Source: Methylocystis sp. L43 (GTDB lineage: Bacteria > Pseudomonadota > Alphaproteobacteria > Rhizobiales > Beijerinckiaceae). Taken from it: a stretch of 64,000 nucleotides of DNA. The notes below the pieces were generated by a model. It was not told the origin of the DNA. It saw only the letters and a list, made by a program, of their open reading frames with translations, and searched no databases. Of the stretch, positions 56,492-64,000 are shown piece by piece (the stretch's first letter is position 1; every line of letters begins with the position of its first letter). The translations under genes and the position numbers were made by a program. Where the stretch lies: contig NZ_JADNRA010000033.1 in assembly GCF_015709525.1 (NCBI RefSeq), positions 62,001 to 126,000 of the forward strand, in the 5' to 3' direction.

Positions 56492-57052
56492 ATGGCGGAA
56501 ACTTTTGACCTTGCGGATATGAAGCGCCGCATGCAGGGCGCGGTCGCGACGCTCAAGCACGAATTCGGCGGGCTTCGCACGGGACGCGCCTCGACGAGCT
56601 TGCTCGATCCGATTCATGTTGAAGCTTATGGGCAGGTTTCGCCGCTCAATCAGGTCGCCACCGTCAGCGTGCCCGAGCCGCGGCTTCTTTCGGTGCAGGT
56701 ATGGGACAAGGCGTTGGTCATCGCCGTGGATAAGGCGATTCGCGAGGCCAATCTCGGTCTTCAGCCGACGGTTGAAGGTCAGAACTTGCGCATACGCATG
56801 CCGGAGCTGAACGAGCAGCGCCGCAAGGAACTCGTCAAAGTCGCGCATAAATACGCCGAGGAGGCGCGGGTCTCCGTGCGCCACGTGCGCCGCGACGGCC
56901 TCGACATTCTCAAGAAGTTGCTAAAGGATCACGCGATTCCCGAGGACGATGAGAAGCGTCACGAACAAGAGGTGCAGAAGGCGACGGACGAGACGGTGAA
57001 GGAGATCGACGCCGCGCTCGCCGCCAAGGAAAAGGAAATCATGCAGGTCTAG
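56492..57052 (+). CDS. frr: Ribosome recycling factor
   Basis: 186 residues from the ATG at 56492, matching the usual 185. RRF with EF-G splits post-termination ribosomes. Typical regions are [39 protein letters not shown] and [14 protein letters not shown]. The 171 bases before it contain a small inverted repeat (TATGAAAACATA) and nothing else clear. Confidence 0.97.
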   Translation: MAETFDLADMKRRMQGAVATLKHEFGGLRTGRASTSLLDPIHVEAYGQVSPLNQVATVSVPEPRLLSVQVWDKALVIAVDKAIREANLGLQPTVEGQNLRIRMPELNEQRRKELVKVAHKYAEEARVSVRHVRRDGLDILKKLLKDHAIPEDDEKRHEQEVQKATDETVKEIDAALAAKEKEIMQV

Positions 57053-57082
57053 GACGCTGCGACGTCGCCTGGCGCAGGTCCC

Positions 57083-57883
57083 ATGGCCATTCGGAACCCG
57101 AATATGACGGAAAGCGACATTCTGGAGGCGCAAACGAACGCGCAGCGCGCGCGCGCGGCGCCGCGTCATGTCGCGCTGATCATGGACGGCAACGGCCGCT
57201 GGGCGGCGAAGCGGGGCTTGCCGCGATTCGAAGGGCATCGGCGCGGCGTCGAGGCGCTGCGTCGCACGGTGCGGGCGGCGATCAAGCTCAACATCGGCTA
57301 TCTGACGGTCTATTCCTTCTCGGCGGAAAACTGGTCGCGTCCGCGCGAGGAGGTGGAAAGCCTCCTATCGCTGCTGCATCGCTTCATCCGCAACGATCTG
57401 GCGGAGTTGCACGCGAGCAATGTGCGCGTGCGGGTCATCGGCGCGCGCGCCGAGCTCGCGCCCGACATCTCGGACCTGCTGCGCGAGGCCGAGCAGATGA
57501 CGCAGGCGAACTCCGGGCTGACCCTCGTCGTCGCGTTCAACTATGGCGCGCGGCAGGAGATCGCGGCCGCGGCCCGCGCGCTCGCGGAAATGGTGGCGCA
57601 AGGCCGACTGGCGCCCGAGGAGATCGACGCCGACGCCATCGCGCAACGGCTCGATACGGCGGACATTCCCGATCCCGACCTGATTATCCGCACGTCGGGC
57701 GAGCAGCGGCTGTCGAATTTCCTGCTGTGGCAGGCGGCTTACGCCGAATTCATCTTCTTGCCGATTCTCTGGCCCGATTTCGATGAGGGGGCGCTGGCGG
57801 CCGCGATCGCCGAATACGCCCATCGCGATCGGCGCTTCGGCGGGCTTGAAGCCGCGGCGCGCAGCGCCAAGACCGCTTCATGA
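57083..57883 (+). CDS. uppS: Isoprenyl transferase (undecaprenyl diphosphate synthase)
   Basis: 266 residues; a second ATG seven codons in could be the true start. UppS builds the C55 carrier lipid for peptidoglycan. The catalytic Asp motif [51 protein letters not shown] and [19 protein letters not shown] are all present. Its stop overlaps the cdsA start by four bases. Confidence 0.96.
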   Translation: MAIRNPNMTESDILEAQTNAQRARAAPRHVALIMDGNGRWAAKRGLPRFEGHRRGVEALRRTVRAAIKLNIGYLTVYSFSAENWSRPREEVESLLSLLHRFIRNDLAELHASNVRVRVIGARAELAPDISDLLREAEQMTQANSGLTLVVAFNYGARQEIAAAARALAEMVAQGRLAPEEIDADAIAQRLDTADIPDPDLIIRTSGEQRLSNFLLWQAAYAEFIFLPILWPDFDEGALAAAIAEYAHRDRRFGGLEAAARSAKTAS

Positions 57884-58758
57884 CGGCGGATCAAAGGGAG
57901 CCAGCCATAAGCGGCGCCGGCCGGTCGAAGTCGTCTGCCGGAGGGTTCGCCGACCTCGGGCCGCGCGTCGCCTCCGCCGTGGCGATGGTCTCTGCGGCGC
58001 TCGGCGCGCTCTATCTTGGCGGCGACGTCTTCGCGCTCTTCTGGCTGGCGGCCGCTTTCGCAGTGAGTTGGGAGTGGCAGAACCTGATCGGCGGCGAGGG
58101 TCGCGCCGCCAGAATCGCCGTCGGCGGCGCGGCGGTCGCCGCCGCAATGGCGTTTGGACGGGTGTTTATGCCAGGCGCCGCCGCGCTCGCGATCGCGGCT
58201 TTTGCCCTTGCGGGCGCAGCGCTGGCGGGGGCCGAGCGTCGGCTCTGGGCGGCGACGGGCGTCGTCTACGCCGGCGCGCTCGCCTTCTCGGTATGTCTCT
58301 TGCGCGAATCGGCTGATGTCGGCGCGCTCGCGATCGCCTTCCTGTTCGCCGTGGTCTGGGGCACCGATGTCTTTGCCTATTTTGGCGGCAGGTTGATCGG
58401 CGGACCCAAGCTTTGGCCGCGCGTCTCGGCCGGCAAGACATGGTCCGGCACCATCACCGGCGTCCTCTGCGGCGCATTCCTTGGCCTCGTCGCCGTTTAC
58501 CTCGGCGCCGGCCCGCAACTTGCGAACTGGCGTGTGTTCCTGGTCGGATTGGCCGCCGCCGCCTTTTCGCAAGTCGGCGATCTTTTCGAATCTTCGGTCA
58601 AGCGCCGCTTTGGGGTGAAGGACTCGAGCCAGCTCATTCCCGGCCATGGCGGCGTCATGGATCGGCTCGACGGCTTCATCTTCGCCAGCGCCTTCGCGGC
58701 GGCGGTGGGCCTGCTGCGCGGCGCGCCGTCGGTGGCGGCCGGTCTTTTCTTCTGGTAG
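57880..58758 (+). CDS. cdsA: Phosphatidate cytidylyltransferase
   Basis: 292 residues with about seven or eight membrane segments. CdsA makes CDP-diacylglycerol, the branch point of phospholipid synthesis. The family signature [20 protein letters not shown] followed by [12 protein letters not shown] is at about residues 240-270, and [16 protein letters not shown] precedes it. The first 25 residues are polar and poorly conserved. It is coupled to uppS, and dxr starts ten bases later. Confidence 0.95.
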   Translation: MTADQREPAISGAGRSKSSAGGFADLGPRVASAVAMVSAALGALYLGGDVFALFWLAAAFAVSWEWQNLIGGEGRAARIAVGGAAVAAAMAFGRVFMPGAAALAIAAFALAGAALAGAERRLWAATGVVYAGALAFSVCLLRESADVGALAIAFLFAVVWGTDVFAYFGGRLIGGPKLWPRVSAGKTWSGTITGVLCGAFLGLVAVYLGAGPQLANWRVFLVGLAAAAFSQVGDLFESSVKRRFGVKDSSQLIPGHGGVMDRLDGFIFASAFAAAVGLLRGAPSVAAGLFFW

Positions 58759-58768
58759 GGCGGAGCCA

Positions 58769-60016
58769 ATGGCATTAGCAAACGGACAGTTTCACGCGCA
58801 CGCCCCGGCTCAGCCGAGGGCGCTGGCCCCGCGCCGCATCGTGCTGCTGGGCGCGACGGGTTCGATCGGCCGTTCGACGGTCGACATTCTCGAACGCGAT
58901 CCGGAGGGGTTTTCGGTGTCGGCGGTGGCGGGCGGCCGCGATGTCGAGGCGCTCGCGCGCGTCGCCCGCGCGGTCAGGGCCGAATTCGCGGCGATCCGCG
59001 ACGAGAGCGCCTATGCGGCGCTCAAGGAAGCGCTCGCCGGGACCAACACTCAGGTCGCCGCGGGTCGCGAGGCGGTCATCGAGGCCGCGCTGCGCGACGC
59101 CGATCTCGTGGTCTCGGCCATCGTCGGCGCCGCCGGCGTCGAGCCGACCTACGCGGCGCTGGCCGCCGGCCGCGACGTGGCGCTCGCCAATAAGGAATGT
59201 CTCGTCTGCGCGGGCGTGCCGTTCATGCGGACGGCGGCGGAAATGGGCGTGCGGCTGCTGCCGATGGACAGCGAACACAACGCCATTTTCCAGGCGCTCG
59301 GCGGCGAAGACCCCTCCCGCATCGAACGCATGATCGTCACCGCCTCTGGCGGACCCTTCCGCACCTGGAGCAAGGAGCGCATCTCCGAGGCGAGCGTCGA
59401 GGAGGCGCTCAACCATCCCAATTGGGCGATGGGCCCGAAAATAACCGTCGACTCGGCTGGCATGATGAATAAGGGGCTCGAACTGATCGAGGCTCATCAT
59501 CTTTTCGGCATTCCGGCCGAAAAGCTCGAAGTCGTGGTCCATCCGCAGTCGATCGTCCACGGCCTCGTCGCTTTTTCCGACGGCTCGGTGACCGCGGGAA
59601 TCGCCGTGCCGGACATGCGCACGCCGATCGCCCATTGTCTGGGCTATCCCGACCGGCTGACGACCCCGACGCCGCGCCTCGATCTGGCGAAAATCGCCAC
59701 GCTGACATTCGAAGCCCCTGATTTTGATCGGTTTCCTGCGCTGAAACTGGCTCTCGACGTTCTGCGCGCCGGCGGCGGCCTGCCGACCGTGCTCAACGCC
59801 GCCAATGAAATCGCCGTCGAAGCCTTCCTCGATCGCCGCATTTCCTTCGACGGAATCGCTCGCCATGTGGCGGAGGCCTGCGAGGCCGCTTTGCGCGACG
59901 GAACCGCAAATGCGCCCGCAACAGTTGAGGATGCCCTCGCGGTGGACCATATTGTCAGAGAAAGATCACGATCGGCCTTGGCCGGGCGTGCCGCATCAGG
60001 CATGCTGCTTCAGTGA
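58769..60016 (+). CDS. dxr: 1-deoxy-D-xylulose 5-phosphate reductoisomerase
   Basis: 415 residues from the ATG at 58769 (CGGAG upstream); the open frame before it is inside cdsA. Dxr makes MEP, the committed step of the non-mevalonate isoprenoid pathway feeding UppS. NADPH site LLGATGSIGRSTVDILE; active site LLPMDSEHNAIFQALGGE and NHPNWAMGPKITVDSAGMM. The N-terminus has a roughly 20-residue non-conserved lead. Confidence 0.96.
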   Translation: MALANGQFHAHAPAQPRALAPRRIVLLGATGSIGRSTVDILERDPEGFSVSAVAGGRDVEALARVARAVRAEFAAIRDESAYAALKEALAGTNTQVAAGREAVIEAALRDADLVVSAIVGAAGVEPTYAALAAGRDVALANKECLVCAGVPFMRTAAEMGVRLLPMDSEHNAIFQALGGEDPSRIERMIVTASGGPFRTWSKERISEASVEEALNHPNWAMGPKITVDSAGMMNKGLELIEAHHLFGIPAEKLEVVVHPQSIVHGLVAFSDGSVTAGIAVPDMRTPIAHCLGYPDRLTTPTPRLDLAKIATLTFEAPDFDRFPALKLALDVLRAGGGLPTVLNAANEIAVEAFLDRRISFDGIARHVAEACEAALRDGTANAPATVEDALAVDHIVRERSRSALAGRAASGMLLQ

Positions 60017-60071
60017 TCATGGCGCGCGCCGCCGGCAGGCTGGGCGCAAGCGAGACCTGCGAGACAGCGCT

Positions 60072-61226
60072 TTGCTAGACCTCCTGACGACCTTCGCCTT
60101 TTATCTCATCCCCTTCGTGCTCGTTCTCACGCTGGTCGTGTTCGTGCACGAATTTGGACACTTCATCGTCGGCCGATGGTGCGGCGTGAAGGTGGACGCC
60201 TTCTCTATCGGCTTCGGACCGGAGCTGTGGTCTCGGGTGGATCGTCTCGGCACGCGCTGGCGCATCGCCAGCATTCCGCTCGGCGGCTATGTCAGCTTCC
60301 ATGGCGACGCCAACGCCGCAAGCGCGCCGGACCCCGAAGCCGTGCGCGCGATGCCCGAGAGCGAGCGCGCGGTGACCTTCGCGGCGCAGTCGGTATGGAA
60401 GCGCGCCGCCATCGTCTTCGCTGGTCCTTTTGCGAATTTCATTCTGGCGATCGCGATTTTCGCAATTCTCTTCGGCGTTTATGGGCGGACGGTCTATGCG
60501 CCGCGCGTCGGCTCGCTGACGCCTGGCGGCGCTGGCGCCGCTGCGGGCTTCATGGCCGGCGACCTGGTGCTGACCGTCGACGGCGCGCCGGTCGACTCCT
60601 TTTCGAATCTGCAGGAAATCGTTTCGAGCTCGGCCGACAAAAAACTCGTTTTCGTGATTCAACGCGGCGATGAGCAGCTGACGCTTCCGGTTGTTCCCGC
60701 CCTGCGCGAGGTCGAGAGCGCGATCGGCAAAATCCGAATCGGCATGCTGGGCATTCAGGCGTCAAAGGCCGCAGCCGACATCCGTCGGGAACGCTACGGA
60801 CCTGCCGACGCGGTGGCGATGGGCGTGCAGGAAACTTGGACGGTCGTGCGCCGCACCGGAAATTATATCGGCGGACTGGTCACTGGACGGGAGAGCGCCG
60901 ATCAGCTCTCCGGACCGATTGGCATCGCGCAAGTCTCGGGACAAATGGCGCAGGCGGTCTCCAAGGTCGGCATCGCGCCGCTGTTGAGCCTCATCGCGAT
61001 TCTCTCGGTTTCAATCGGCCTGCTCAACCTCATGCCGGTGCCGCTGCTCGACGGCGGACATTTGCTGTTCTTCGCGATTGAGGCGGCGCGCGGCCGCGCG
61101 CTCAACGAGCGCGCGCAGGAAGTCGCCTTCCGAGTGGGTCTCGCGATGGTCGGCGCGCTGATGATTTTCTCGACCTACAACGACATCGCGCGGCTTATTC
61201 ACAAGCTCACCGGCTCAGGCTCCTAG
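60072..61226 (+). CDS. rseP: RIP metalloprotease RseP (site-2 protease)
   Basis: 384 residues, read from TTG at 60072, the only plausible start giving the family N-terminus (DLLTTFAFYLIPFVLVLTL). RseP cuts transmembrane anti-sigma factors and signal-peptide remnants. Zinc motif FVHEFGHFIVGRWCGV (about 24-39), one PDZ domain (GGAGAAAGFMAGDLVLTVDG), and the third ligand region LNLMPVPLLDGGHLLFF near 325. The stop codon TAG lies at the edge of a family D repeat, as for the channel gene at 31904. Confidence 0.94.
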   Translation: MLDLLTTFAFYLIPFVLVLTLVVFVHEFGHFIVGRWCGVKVDAFSIGFGPELWSRVDRLGTRWRIASIPLGGYVSFHGDANAASAPDPEAVRAMPESERAVTFAAQSVWKRAAIVFAGPFANFILAIAIFAILFGVYGRTVYAPRVGSLTPGGAGAAAGFMAGDLVLTVDGAPVDSFSNLQEIVSSSADKKLVFVIQRGDEQLTLPVVPALREVESAIGKIRIGMLGIQASKAAADIRRERYGPADAVAMGVQETWTVVRRTGNYIGGLVTGRESADQLSGPIGIAQVSGQMAQAVSKVGIAPLLSLIAILSVSIGLLNLMPVPLLDGGHLLFFAIEAARGRALNERAQEVAFRVGLAMVGALMIFSTYNDIARLIHKLTGSGS

Positions 61227-61334
61227 CGCGTTTCCAAGATCACTTGGAATCATGTGATCGAAAGGAATCGCTCTAAATAAAAATGCTGGAGCGGGTTCTC
61301 ATCGAAAATGCTGTCAGCTTTTTCGGAACCTGCA
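61224..61334. repeat. Dispersed two-hairpin repeat, family D, copy 2
   Basis: Begins with the rseP stop (TAGCGCGTTTCCAAGATCAC). Hairpin one is GATCAC ... GTGATC around GGAATCA; hairpin two is GCGGGTTCT ... GGAACCTGC. The remaining 304 bases to bamA contain a short CTGCA-TT-TGCAG palindrome and no clear promoter. Confidence 0.85.
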
Positions 61335-61638
61335 TGGGCGCACGCGGCCGCTGCAACGACGTGCGCGCAGGATGCCGTTTAAGCGCGCGATTCCCGTCGT
61401 AATTTGGACATGATGACGTTTGCGGCGCCACGTCTTAACCATGCGCTGACCATGAATCGTGGCTTTAACGTCACGCCTTCGACAAATTGCAGAAACAACA
61501 TTTAATCTGCATTTGCAGGGTGGGGTAAACCTTGTAGAAGGAATCGCTCACCGCCGGCCAAGCGCCGATCGCCGGCGCATTTACATGAGTTTCGCGCCGC
61601 GGCCCGGGCGGCGACGTTGCGACGAGGACCTGCACTTT

Positions 61639-63957
61639 ATGCGCTCAATCAGCAGCATTTGGAAATCATCGTTCCTGTTCGCGGTCGTGGCCGCTCTGCT
61701 GGCGTTTAGCGTTCCGGCGTTCGCCGCCGCCGACATCAATCGGATCGCGTTCGAGGGCAACAGCAAGGTCAAAACCGACATGCTGCAGGAGCAGGTGCGC
61801 TCGCGCGCCCGCACGGAATTCAACCCGCAGATGGCCGAGGCCGACGTGGCGCGATTGACGGAAGTCTATCGCCGGTCGGGACGCGCTGCGGCGAAAGTGA
61901 GCTATCGCACGGTTGATCTGCCGAACGGACGAGTCGATCTGGTCTTCACCATCGTTGAAGGCGATAAGACCGGCGTTAAGGAGATCCGATTCATCGGGAA
62001 TGAGGTCTACTCCACACGCCGTCTCGTCGGCATGATGGAGACGACGGAAATGAACTTCCTGTCGTTCCTCAAGACAAGCGACGTTTATGATCCCGACCGC
62101 ATCGCCGCGGACCTGGAACTCATTCGTCGATTCTATCTCAAGAACGGCTACGCCGATTTCCGCGTGATCAGCTCCGACGTGCAGTTCGATCCGACGGCCG
62201 GCGGTTACATCATCACCGTCGTGGTGAACGAGGGCCCGCAGTATCGGGTGTCAACGGTCAGCGTCGAATCCCATCTTCCCGACGTGGACGGCGCCGCGTT
62301 GAATGATTTGCTGCGGCTTGCGCCGGGCGACGTCTACAACGGCGACGCGGTTGAGAAGACCGTCGAAGCGCTGACCCGCGAAATCGCCAGGAAGGGCTAT
62401 GCCTTCACCCAGGCGCGCCCGCGCGGCGAACGCAATCCAGCCGATCAGACGGTCGCGATCCAGTTCCTGCTCGAGGAAGGGCCGCGGGTCTATATTGAAC
62501 GCATCAACATTCGCGGCAACACGCGCACGCGCGACTACGTCATTCGCCGCGAGTTCGATATCGGCGAGGGCGACGCCTATAACCGCGTCCTGATCGACCG
62601 CGCCGAACGCCGGCTGAATGGCCTCGGCTATTTCAAGAGGGTCAAAATCACCAATGAGCCGGGCTCAGCGCCGGACCGCGTGATCCTGAACGTCGACGTC
62701 GAGGACCAGCCCACCGGCAACTTCGGCATCTCTGGCGGTTATTCGACGAACCAGGGCTTCATCGCCGAAGTGTCGGTGTCAGAAAGCAACTTCATGGGCC
62801 GCGGCCAGGCGGTGCGCCTTTCGGTGCAGGGCGGCCAGATCGCTCGCGGCGTGACGTTCAGCTTCACGGAGCCTTATTTCCTCGACCAGCGCATCGCCGC
62901 CGGCTTCGACGTCTTCGTGCGTCGGCAGGACGCTTATAACTACTCGATCTACAGCTCGACGTCCTACGGCGGCACGTTGCGCTTCGGCATACCGGTCACC
63001 GAAGAGCTCAGCTTCTCGCCGCACTACTCGATCTATCAGACGACGATCTCAATCCCGAACGACAAGAATCGTCCTTACAACGACTGTTTGGTGCCGGTGT
63101 TTGGCTACACGCCTGGTTTCACTCCGTTCTACCCGCAGCCCGAATATCCGAACCTCCTGGTCAACTGCCAATCGAACGGCGAAGCCTCGCTCGCGATCAA
63201 GGAGTCGCAGGGCGGGCTGCTGACGTCGCTCGTCGGCTATTCGCTGAACTACAGCACCATCGACAACTTCAAGAACCCCCATAACGGCTGGCTGGCTTCG
63301 CTCAATCAGGACGTGGCGGGTCTCGGCGGCGGCTCGCGCTATCTGCGCACGACCGGCGATATTCGCTACTTCCGCGAGATTCCCTATCTGGACGACGTGG
63401 TCGGCATCGCCCGTCTGCAGGGCGGCGATCTGTCGACCTTCGGCGGCTACAAGCCGCGCATTCAGGACAATTTCAACCTCGGCCCCAGCTTGGTGCGCGG
63501 CTTCGCGCCGGGCGGCATTGGTCCCCGCGATTCGAACATTCTGACGAGCTTCAACAACAACCGCGGCAACTCGCTGGGCGGCTCCAACTATGTCGGCGCA
63601 TCGCTCGAAGTTCAGTTCCCGTTCTGGTACCTGCCCAAGGATCTGGGCTTGAGAGGCGCGCTCTTCGCCGACGCCGGTTCGCTATGGAATTTTAGCGGCA
63701 AGACGAACTACGCCAACAATCTGCCGACGATTCCCGGCGTGACCTGCATCGGCGCCTATACGCCGCAGGCGGGCTTCGGCCAGGGCAATTGCGTGGTGCC
63801 GATCGCGAATAAATTCGCCATCCGCTCGTCGGTCGGCGCTTCGGTGTTGTGGAATTCGCCCATGGGGCCGATCCGCTTCGACTACGCGGTCGTGACCTCG
63901 AAGGTCTATGGCGACATCACCCAGAACTTCCGCTTCAGCGGCGGCACCAACTTCTAA
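61639..63957 (+). CDS. bamA: Outer membrane protein assembly factor BamA
   Basis: 772 residues from the ATG at 61639, which gives a clean signal peptide (SSFLFAVVAALLAFSVPAFA-A); GAGGAC lies about ten bases upstream. Five POTRA domains (first INRIAFEGNSKVKTDMLQEQ; later RINIRGNTRTRDYVIRREF) precede a 16-strand barrel. The L6 signature LVRGFAPGGIGPRD is near residue 625, and the last residue is Phe (SGGTNF), the C-terminal outer-membrane signal. BamA folds other beta-barrels into the outer membrane. Only 43 bases follow before the window ends; lpxD usually comes next. Confidence 0.96.
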   Translation: MRSISSIWKSSFLFAVVAALLAFSVPAFAAADINRIAFEGNSKVKTDMLQEQVRSRARTEFNPQMAEADVARLTEVYRRSGRAAAKVSYRTVDLPNGRVDLVFTIVEGDKTGVKEIRFIGNEVYSTRRLVGMMETTEMNFLSFLKTSDVYDPDRIAADLELIRRFYLKNGYADFRVISSDVQFDPTAGGYIITVVVNEGPQYRVSTVSVESHLPDVDGAALNDLLRLAPGDVYNGDAVEKTVEALTREIARKGYAFTQARPRGERNPADQTVAIQFLLEEGPRVYIERINIRGNTRTRDYVIRREFDIGEGDAYNRVLIDRAERRLNGLGYFKRVKITNEPGSAPDRVILNVDVEDQPTGNFGISGGYSTNQGFIAEVSVSESNFMGRGQAVRLSVQGGQIARGVTFSFTEPYFLDQRIAAGFDVFVRRQDAYNYSIYSSTSYGGTLRFGIPVTEELSFSPHYSIYQTTISIPNDKNRPYNDCLVPVFGYTPGFTPFYPQPEYPNLLVNCQSNGEASLAIKESQGGLLTSLVGYSLNYSTIDNFKNPHNGWLASLNQDVAGLGGGSRYLRTTGDIRYFREIPYLDDVVGIARLQGGDLSTFGGYKPRIQDNFNLGPSLVRGFAPGGIGPRDSNILTSFNNNRGNSLGGSNYVGASLEVQFPFWYLPKDLGLRGALFADAGSLWNFSGKTNYANNLPTIPGVTCIGAYTPQAGFGQGNCVVPIANKFAIRSSVGASVLWNSPMGPIRFDYAVVTSKVYGDITQNFRFSGGTNF

Positions 63958-64000
63958 TGATTGGAGACGATCGCCGGGCGAACCGCGCCCGGCGGACGGC

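Noticed and set aside
55571-56884. 437-codon minus-strand frame
   Set aside because: Crosses pyrH and frr in antisense; no family resemblance.
58775-59950. 391-codon minus-strand frame
   Set aside because: Antisense shadow of dxr.
63973-63993. GC hairpin GCCGGGCG ... CGCCCGGC after bamA
   Set aside because: The window ends before any T-run could be seen, so a terminator cannot be judged.

Overview
The window looks like chromosomal DNA of a high-GC alphaproteobacterium, most likely from the Rhizobiales (Hyphomicrobiales). Supporting signs are the order rpsB-tsf ... pyrH-frr-uppS-cdsA-dxr-rseP-bamA, a degP/two-component block, an oxygen-dependent (aerobic) cob operon with CbtAB and CobW, an S2 protein with an alphaproteobacterial C-terminal extension, and several palindromic repeat families of the kind scattered through rhizobial and methylotroph genomes. 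Naming a family such as Methylocystaceae would be a guess; no marker gene for methane oxidation is present.

Layout. 1-9.2 kb is mixed accessory DNA: a crotonase lacking both catalytic glutamates, a tandem 222-bp palindromic repeat, a visibly AT-richer pair of exported unknowns, a SixA-type phosphatase, several unknown envelope proteins, and a DUF6477-like / DnaA-domain-IV-like / DUF6456 cluster followed by repeats. 9.2-18.6 kb is housekeeping: sufE, lemA, cysE, gshB-glnD, grpE, corA and a degP gene with an unusual leader. 18.7-23.1 kb holds an OmpR/EnvZ-like pair facing a PAS histidine kinase, their 3' ends overlapping by about 109 bp. 23.3-26 kb is pepN. 26.2-31.9 kb is a complete heavy-metal-type RND efflux operon (adaptor, pump, outer-membrane channel). 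32-35.5 kb holds an alpha/beta hydrolase, accA and a YafK-type L,D-transpeptidase.

Between the transpeptidase and the cob operon is a compact unit on the + strand: a near-consensus sigma70 promoter (TTGACT, 17 bp, TATAAC), about 88 nt of RNA with two CCUCC anti-Shine-Dalgarno motifs, and a strong intrinsic terminator. I read it as an unannotated trans-acting sRNA. From 48.4 kb back to 35.7 kb runs one long minus-strand operon, cbtB-cbtA-cobW-cobN-cobG-cobH-cobI-cobJ-cobL-cobE-cobM-cobB. It is headed by a sigma70 promoter and a textbook cobalamin riboswitch, and most junctions are 4-bp ATGA overlaps. It carries cobalt uptake, one cobaltochelatase subunit and most of the aerobic corrin ring steps; cobF, cobK, cobS and cobT are not in the window. 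cobO lies divergently outside the riboswitch. Two cob genes (cobB and cobN) carry palindromic repeat elements inserted in frame, producing low-complexity peptides between domains.

49.2-51.6 kb has a membrane fatty-acid hydroxylase/sterol desaturase-type protein coupled to a DMT exporter, and a 63-residue membrane protein. 51.8-64 kb is the conserved translation and envelope cluster: rpsB-tsf, an SDR, pyrH, frr, uppS, cdsA, dxr, rseP, bamA. I saw no tRNA, rRNA, CRISPR array, transposase or prophage.
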